Assembly: GCA_029959085.1 (NCBI GenBank)
Contig: JARWIR010000031.1
Span: forward strand, 806,001-870,000
Source of the DNA: Nemophila menziesii
Taxonomy: Eukaryota > Streptophyta > Magnoliopsida > Boraginales > Hydrophyllaceae
DNA: 64,000 bases
Direction of reading: 5' to 3'
Part shown: positions 57,843 to 64,000 of the stretch, one piece after another
Layout of the letters: every line of letters begins with the position of its first letter
How positions within the stretch are numbered: the stretch's first letter is position 1
Notes under the pieces: model-generated
Seen by the model: the letters and a program-made list of their open reading frames with translations, nothing else
The model's database searches: none
Told to the model about the DNA's origin: nothing
Program-made: the position numbers and the translations under genes

Positions 57843-58918
57843 TATATATATGTATATATATATATTCTATCTTGCACTATTTTTCATCAAAAACACTTTA
57901 AATATCATTCTTATTATACCTTAATATTTTATCTTAAGAAACTAATTTTCATACAAATAGTTTTATTCATATCTCTATATACATTGAGAATTAGCCTTCA
58001 TGATCAACTACAAAGTTTCTTAGAATGATGTTTCCAAAAACTCTCGTGAAGAAATTTTCTTTATCCGAGCATCGTAGTAAAAGTTGTACTTATTAGAACG
58101 CGGACTGAGATTTCGTGTGGTACACCGCATGGACCTTGCGCTGCACCGCATGTTAGGGTTTTCTGCAGCAAATTGACTATATTTATTATATCCGTTGGGG
58201 TTTTATTTATATCCGTTAGACACATTCTTTATGACCGTTGGGAGCATTTTTCACCTATGAAATGGAGTTCATTCAAGACACAACTTACACCATTCATTAC
58301 CAACATCAAGGGGCTAAATTATTATCATTCAAGAAAGTGTCAAGAGCTAATAATAGTCAAAATTATTCTTAGTGTGCTATAAAGTCATATCCACTCTTTA
58401 GGATTTCATCACTATTGTTAAACCTTTCAAACACTTGTTTCTTCCTCTTAGTCTAGTCTTTGTAATAGATATATTAAGAGAGTGTGTGAGTATAGGGATT
58501 AGACTTGGTATCTTTGTGTTGTGATTACACAAGAGTTTGCTTCGGGTTTTCGAAGTGGTTGTAAAAGGGTATTGTGTTCATGCCTTGGTTAAGAGAGACA
58601 CGGAGCTTATTAAAGAAGTTTAGAAATCCTAAGGTGGCTACCTTAGGTAGTAGAGTAGGGAGACCGGACCACTATACATGCTTGTGTATTCTCTTTCCCT
58701 AAACTATTTTATTCTGCACTCTATATGTTTGATTATATTCTTGTATGAATATCGTAGTTCTTATTATCTATTGTTCATTAGTCAAACTTATTATCATCTA
58801 GTTTAGTAAGAGAATCGGATCTAAATTTGCTTTTAATTTTATTTACTTAAATTAAAATTAGCCGATTAATTTCTGTGGTCCTATTCAACCCCCCTTCTAG
58901 GACGTATATAGACTTTCA
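57690..58918 (+). repeat. 3' LTR of the copia relic
   Basis: TGTTGGCATATTG to GACTTTCA, 1229 bp, including a long TA microsatellite and the TGTGGTACACCGCA motif at 58116, followed by a second related motif near 58139 not present in the left LTR. Confidence 0.88.
57767..57865. repeat. (TA)n microsatellite within the 3' LTR
   Basis: About 36 uninterrupted TA repeats, then an interrupted TA tract. The Ile-Tyr frame it produces is an artefact. Confidence 0.92.
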
Positions 58919-60560
58919 ATATGGTCAGGATCTTTTATATTATTTGTCGTTGTCAGTTTTGGACTCCAACCAGGTCAATGTGATTTCTAATTTCAGATTG
59001 ATTCAGAACATGAGGTTGAGTTTCGTACGTTTATCACATATATTGGTTAATTTTATTTACTTTGTACTTACAGTTTGTAATTATTACTTTCTCTATTCTT
59101 TGTGAACTCTTTTTTAGGGGATTTGACTTGAAATTATTGAAAAATATTGGATAAATATCAATCAGAATGTTCAGTAATTATAGGTAATCCCTTCCTCATT
59201 ATAATTATGTTTATTAACATGTATTTGGTATCCATTAGTAGTTGCATAAGTGTTTGAAGCACAATCTGATTATGAGGTATTGTTGTGTTTCTGGAATTTT
59301 CGGGTCATTTTCCAACAATATCTGAGACCCGGGAAAGTGTATATTACACGAGGCATGTGATGATTTAAAATTAATTTTGTGAATCTACTTCAAATGACAT
59401 GCATTTTTGTTGAACTTGGTATTTTGTATGATTTATATAAGTGTTTTTAAAAATACCCAGATAAAGTAACCTTTGGTAAACTTGGGGTTAACTCAAGATA
59501 ACCCGAGGGTATGATAAATATTTAACCAACCCTTAATTTTGACAAATTGTAGACCCGACTACATTACCCTACCCTTATCCAAGACCCTAACCCGGGGTAA
59601 ACCCACCCCGTGCACACCTATAATATATTGTAGTTAAACGTGATTAGATATTACGATGTCATGATTACAAATTAATAAATAACAAAACTTGTATTTCTTT
59701 TTCCTGTAGTTTTTCATTTTCAAATAAATTTTAAGTTATATCATTTTTGTGATAACATTATTAGAATTAAAAATACTAAATGTTATTTTATTTTGTTGTA
59801 GTAAAATAAATTATGTATTTTTATTTATTTTCAAATTTCTAAATTTCTAAATTTATGGTGGACGATTATGCGTACGTTGTTGATGGTGTTGTGGTTTACC
59901 CAAATGGTTAACATTATCCTTACTTTATTTTTGTATTAGGTTAATGGTCAAGTAATTGATGTGTTTTCTTGGTAAAGGTTTGGTACAATAGGTTTGGTGT
60001 CTTTTCTTGTCGGTTATTTAAACTACTGAGACTATCGTCCCTAACTTATCTGATTCCAACTCTTAAAATATAGAAAATCCTATAAGAAGACCCCCTACAA
60101 ACTCGTAGCCCGCCACCTAGCAATCTTTGTTAAGATATTAGCTTGCATGTACAGGCATATTTGGATCTGATGAAAGGATGCATGACCGTTTCATTCTTTA
60201 TTGCTTAAAGTAGAAAAAATCCCAAATAATTTCATTGTTATTATCTAATGGAATAATTTTTATATTTACTCTTCTGTTCCTGGAATCTTTTTACAAAAAT
60301 AATCTTTCTCTTTTTTATTGTAAAAACAATCCTTGTTGTCGACATGGATGGTGCACCCTTAATGTGCATATTGTTTTATTTTTCTTACCTATAAACACCA
60401 AATTATCATCTAAATCTTCATTTATCTACATTTATTATAGAAATGTAACTTAAGTATCCATGGATGGAGTTGTAGCAACATTTTCCACTGGTTTCTCCAG
60501 ATACCAAACGAAAGATAATGATTTCATGAAGAAGAAACCTTTTGTCCACGCACACACATA
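58919..60560. repeat. Macro-repeat A, copy A6 (right part)
   Basis: Begins at TATGGTCAGGATC, equivalent to 40810 in A5, passes the CACTA insertion point region with a deletion near 59370, and continues in parallel with 49660-50711 and 21130-22340. The CGACATGGATGG landmark is at 60341. Confidence 0.75.
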
Positions 60561-60963
60561 CACAAATATTATTACTCTAAGATGTAAAGTGAGAGTTCTT
60601 GTTAGAGACAAGTTAGTCCCTTTCACATTCTATCATTAGTCTAATAACAAACAAATCTAAAAAAATTTAACATGTTTAATACTAAATCGTTGATTTATAT
60701 TTGAAATCAAGTGTACCGTATATACTTACTATTATCGAATATATACATATATATATTATTATATATATAGTATTATAGATATATATTTGTAAAATATTTA
60801 TAGACATAAATATAAAAATTTACATTGATTCACGACAATATTAGATCTTTAATATTAATTATTATAGATATAAATAAAATAAAATAAAATAAATCTTAAG
60901 TTTAAAACTAAAAATAGTTAAATAATAAGGTGATTTACTTATGAAGTTCATAATCCAATAATG

Positions 60964-61568
60964 CCTAATGTTACATGTGCGTATGATGTGTATTGTTTTA
61001 GAAAGGTTCTGCTAAGCTAGTAACAAGAATAGTGGGTATGAGTAGGGCGAGTGATATAATAGTTAAGGAGTGGTTAGAAGCTACATTACCTTATATAATA
61101 ATATACGATAAAGAGAAAGTAACAACTATTCTTGACCCTTCTTTAATAATAGACGATGATTTACTAAAATAAGTATGGGCAATGGCTATAGTAGCTAGAT
61201 CTTGTTTTCATCCAAAACCAACAAGATGAGGTATATACTAAAAGATCTTGATAATCTAATAAAGGTTGGTAGAGAAGAACATACTAGCTCAGCAAGGCTT
61301 AGAACTTCTAGCTCTCGTGGGTCATAGAAGTCTGCTGTTTTTGGAAGCTGGCGGCAAAGTTCATTGGATGTGGCGGCTATGCCATCGATTCAGCGGGACG
61401 GAGTAGATTGAAACCACTGTCGGGTACTTCGAGGTCGCAGGGAAGTGGTGGTCAGATTGGTGAACGGGTAAATCGGGAAATTCATCTTTGACTAGGAGGT
61501 ATTCGAATGAGATATTTCCGAAATTATTGGATGAGAATGATGTTGTGGATAGAAGGATTATTCAGTGA
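60964..61568 (+). pseudogene. LRR receptor-like kinase C-terminal relic (At2g16250-like)
   Basis: Pieces in order: CAYDVYCFRKVLL; KEWLEATLPYIIIYDKEKVT; TILDPSLIIDDDLLK then a stop; VWAMAIVARSCFHPKPTR; a frame change; MRYILKDLDNLIKVGREEHT; SSARLRTSSSRGS; SAVFGSWRQSSLDVAAMPSI; GTSRSQGSGGQIGE; RRYSNEIFPKLLDENDV. This is the last part of the kinase domain and the Ser-rich tail of the LRR receptor-like kinase group containing Arabidopsis At2g16250 (recognised from memory). Upstream kinase, membrane and LRR parts are absent, and the sequence before 60960 is TA-rich. A one-base loss near 61015, a stop near 61168, frame shifts near 61227, 61410 and 61480 and a stop at 61326 make it non-functional. 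A likely 3' untranslated stretch follows. Confidence 0.85.
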
Positions 61569-62385
61569 TGATGATGATTATAAATTCTTTGTTAATAATC
61601 AGTAACTTTCTTGTCAGGTTTTGTTATTATTTGTGGTGTTTGCATAGAAGTTAAAAGGTTAATAGCATAGATAACACTGAATGGGCAAGTGAGATTTGGT
61701 TGGGTTTTGGAACTTGAAACAACACATCAATGGTTGGTTAGCTAGTGGTTCTTCTTTCTTCTTCACTTGTTTTGTTTCTCGAAAAATGTAAATTATAATT
61801 GATTTTGTGCTTTCTCTCTCTCTTCTAAATTGGGAGGAGAAGACAACAAAAATTTACAATTATTTATGTGAATGACTCGGTAACTAAACTTGAAATTCAA
61901 CAATTCCCATCATGCATGAGCAGATATGGTTGAAAGTGTTTAGTTTAGTTGCTATCTTGTACTTCTTTCATTATTATTATTATTATTATTATTGTTATTA
62001 CTATTATTACTATTATTATTATTATTATTACTATAATTACTATCTAGTGATATAGTTTTTGCACCTATTTTTTGACTCTGGCTTGCCTTTTTTTCAAAAC
62101 CTACAAAGATAAACAAATTATTGTCACTACGGATATAAATGAGAAACTCTTTGGAACTCATTAGTATATAAATAAGTTTATTCTCTAATTTAAGTTTTTT
62201 TTTATACAGAGTTTGATTCAAGGATTGATTAAACTGAGTTCGGTTCAAGCTATTATGAATAATAAATTTATATTTTATTTATTTGTAAATATATTAATGA
62301 ATTTCAAATATTAAATAGGAATTTTAATTTCTTTATTCACATTAAAATTCATATTATGGATTGTATATTTCATACATCAAGTAAC
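61569..62385. other. Downstream flank of the kinase relic
   Basis: Mixed-composition sequence to about 61900 may be the former 3' untranslated region. An ATT/ACT trinucleotide repeat follows, then AT-rich DNA. No gene was seen. Confidence 0.45.
61969..62040. repeat. (ATT)n microsatellite
   Basis: About 24 trinucleotides, mostly ATT with scattered ACT and GTT. The poly-Asn frame on the minus strand is an artefact. Confidence 0.9.
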
Positions 62386-62741
62386 TTCCGCTTCACCATT
62401 TAAGAAACAAATTTTTCATGCATCTCGAGTTTAGTTTGAAAAAAGATCTTTTAGAGAAGTTAAACAAACAAGCTTGAAAGTCTTTATGTGTTCAAAGATG
62501 TTTCGCTTTACAGTTTAAGAAAAAAATTAATTGTGAAAAAGTCGAGTTTCGCTCAAAAAAAGATCTTTTGGAGAATTTAAACAAACAAGCTAGAACAACT
62601 TACGTGTGTTCAAGGAAATTTCGCTTCACCATTATAGAAACAAATATCCGTGAACAACTTGAGTTTGTTTAGAAAAAAGACTATTTCGAGAAGTTATACA
62701 ATGAAACTTGAACGTCTTACTGACGTGAGTTCGACTCTGGT
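62386..62741. repeat. Three diverged tandem copies of a 115-120 bp unit
   Basis: Units start at 62386, 62501 and 62619 with TTCCGCTTCACC, TTTCGCTTTACA and TTTCGCTTCACC. All share CGAGTTT or TGAGTTT, AAAAAAGA, a GAGAA(G/T)TTA segment and a GTGTTCAA-like end. Confidence 0.75.
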
Positions 62742-62799
62742 CGTCTCGAGAAATTAAAACAAGTTTGCACATCTAGTTTACGATAAAACTAGTTTACAA

Positions 62800-63160
62800 C
62801 CACCATGGATAGAGTACCAAATATGTTCTGGTCACCACTTGTATTTATTTTGACTTCTCTTCCCTAAAAACACTATAATCTCATCATTTTTTATTTCTTA
62901 CTCTCCTATGAAAAGTTGCACCCCTTAATGTTATAACTATACAAATTAATATCCATAGACGGAGCTCTACAAGTCTTTTCCATTGGTTTCTTTATATATC
63001 CAAAAGTGAAATATGGTGATTTCTTGAAGCAAAAATCTATTATCCATACATATCTAAATCTTTTTTGTTACTATTTGATCAAAGGCTTCAGTTAGAGTGT
63101 GAGTTTTTAACATAAAGGGTAAAGGAAAATAGCCAGCTTTCATGGCGGTTGCTATTGGGC
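62800..63160. repeat. Diverged macro-repeat A end (A7 candidate)
   Basis: CACCATGGATAGAGTACC, then ATCCATAGACGGAG, TTTTCCATTGGTTTCT, and GAGTGTGAGTTTTTAACATAA follow in the same order as 22160-22560 of A4 and 60340-60550 of A6. Confidence 0.6.
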
Positions 63161-63934
63161 CTTGTGAGTGATATAATTTACACACTAGATACGTTTATTC
63201 TCCACACTCATAAATTGTTATAATTAATATAATAGTAAGAAAATCATTCTCTATGGGAATTTTAAAATAATATAAAATGTTCAACTAGTGTAATAATATA
63301 ATATAACAAGTAAAATATAGCAATTAACGAGTATCCATTAGATAATGCTCGATTTGCCTAGCTCCACAAATTATTATGCAAATGCGTATTCTAATTAAGG
63401 GGAAATTGGGTCAAACCCATTAGTCAGGATTCAAAGATCTACCTAAGTCTCTTTCAAGTACGCAAGAGGCCATTTCTTAAAATCAGATACCTTTACCGAG
63501 TGATCCTAAGTCTAGTAAGAGTGATAGATTCTATCCCCATATTAGATATTACGGTTGTTACAATCTCTGAATTCTATATCACCTAACACAATTATATATC
63601 TTTTTCAATTCATATACTTCATCCTAAGTTATAGACTAAGATATGGGGAAATTCCTGATGGTTAATTTGTATGGAATATATATACTAAACATAAGACATG
63701 TATATATTCAGTGACTAGCAATCATTTCAATAAAATACTCATAATATCAAAATCATCAAATAATTACAAGCAAATAATACGATTCATAAAGTATCAATCC
63801 AAGCTACAAACATGTTTATCTCATTTTGAGTTTGATAAAATTCGTACTAAATTTTTAATCTTATAATTATTACAAAATGATTCTCGAAGATAGCTTAAGG
63901 CCGACCTCTTAAAATGACTACGAGTTGGGCACCT
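63161..63934. other. Unrecognised stretch, possibly an old LTR-like remnant
   Basis: The order TAGTCAGGATTC at 63420, a CTAAGTCT segment, and settled-gradient composition faintly resembles the Athila-like LTRs (compare 22975). I cannot align it by eye and call nothing else. Confidence 0.3.
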
Positions 63935-64000
63935 AGGAAAAAATTGTTTGGCTGCTAAATTAGCTCTTGTCAAAGAAGATCCATTTTCACTTCATTAATG
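63935..64000. repeat. Macro-repeat B, third copy (start only)
   Basis: GGAAAAAATTGTTTGGCTGC and AGCTCTTGTCAAAGAAGATC match 11965-12010 and 35618-35665. It runs off the window end. Confidence 0.65.

Larger units (their letters stand above)
54185..58918 (+). mobile_element. Sirevirus-like Ty1/copia relic with truncated 5' LTR and no pol
   Basis: Left LTR fragment 54185-55062, initiator-Met primer-binding site 55065, gag relic, about 1.5 kb without recognisable coding, repeated polypurine tracts, complete right LTR 57690-58918. Integrase, reverse transcriptase and RNase H are missing. The left LTR lacks its first about 330 bp and abuts TE3. The right LTR is followed by repeat A6, so the original insertion was into an A unit. 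Confidence 0.85.

Noticed and set aside
57562..57924. 120-residue frame with long Ile-Tyr repeat
   Set aside because: Produced by the TA microsatellite inside a copia LTR; no gene features.
61952..62248. 98-residue frame with poly-Asn
   Set aside because: Produced by the ATT microsatellite read on the minus strand.
1..64000. tRNA, rRNA, CRISPR array or bacterial-type operon
   Set aside because: None seen. The tRNA-like pieces are retroelement primer-binding sites only, and the regular repeats are microsatellites, minisatellites or transposon motifs.

Overview
The window is AT-rich nuclear DNA of a flowering plant, most likely a eudicot. It has no operons and no bacterial signals. It carries plant CACTA (En/Spm) transposon genes, Athila/Tat-like Ty3/gypsy elements with tRNA-Asp-type primer-binding sites, a Sirevirus-like Ty1/copia relic with an initiator-Met-type primer-binding site, a LINE RNase H fragment, and one broken host gene relic (an LRR receptor-like kinase tail resembling Arabidopsis At2g16250). 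I cannot name the species. Only one long uninterrupted coding frame exists, the gag-protease of a truncated Athila-like element. Everything else that codes is broken.

Backbone: two non-coding macro-repeat segments recur along the window. I call them B (about 3.8 kb; 10471-14270, 34057-39240, and its start again at 63935-64000) and A (about 4 kb when whole; copies at 61-1077, 3542-4684, 14271-16188, 19812-22595, 39241-41355 plus 49532-50711, 58919-60560, and a diverged one near 62800-63160). B precedes A, so the locus looks like a decayed tandem array of B-A units. A CACTA transposon had entered one A unit before a large direct duplication copied B-A-CACTA, so 10471-19811 and 34057-44995 are paralogous. 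The second copy later gained an exact 1344-bp tandem duplication (35077-37764) and a LINE insertion.

Layout: 1-5400 A copies interrupted by a broken Athila-like element (1079-3541), then a local duplication around a TA microsatellite. 5400-10470 mostly unrecognised, with a copia-like LTR relic. 10471-22595 B, A, the 5' half of a CACTA element, then another A copy. 22596-32361 a complete-ended, internally deleted Athila-like element on the minus strand, with both LTRs and near-matching target-site duplications. 32362-34056 unrecognised. 34057-50711 B and A with the full-length CACTA element (41356-49531, TSD GTA). 50712-54184 Athila-like LTR, leader and gag-protease. 54185-58918 Sirevirus-like relic. 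58919-64000 A, the receptor-kinase pseudogene, and small tandem repeats.

How it fits together: this is a transposon graveyard whose order of events can be read from the nesting. A-B array first; CACTA into A; inactivation of its transposase; segmental duplication; later LTR and LINE insertions, deletions and tandem duplication. I found no convincing undescribed system. The most unusual signals are the duplicated array with a paralogous near-empty CACTA site, a CGACTA motif cluster between the two CACTA genes, the gag-protease-integrase-tail deletion derivative, and a GC-rich island built of TGCGGTATACCGCA-like palindromes whose motif also occurs in an unrelated copia LTR.
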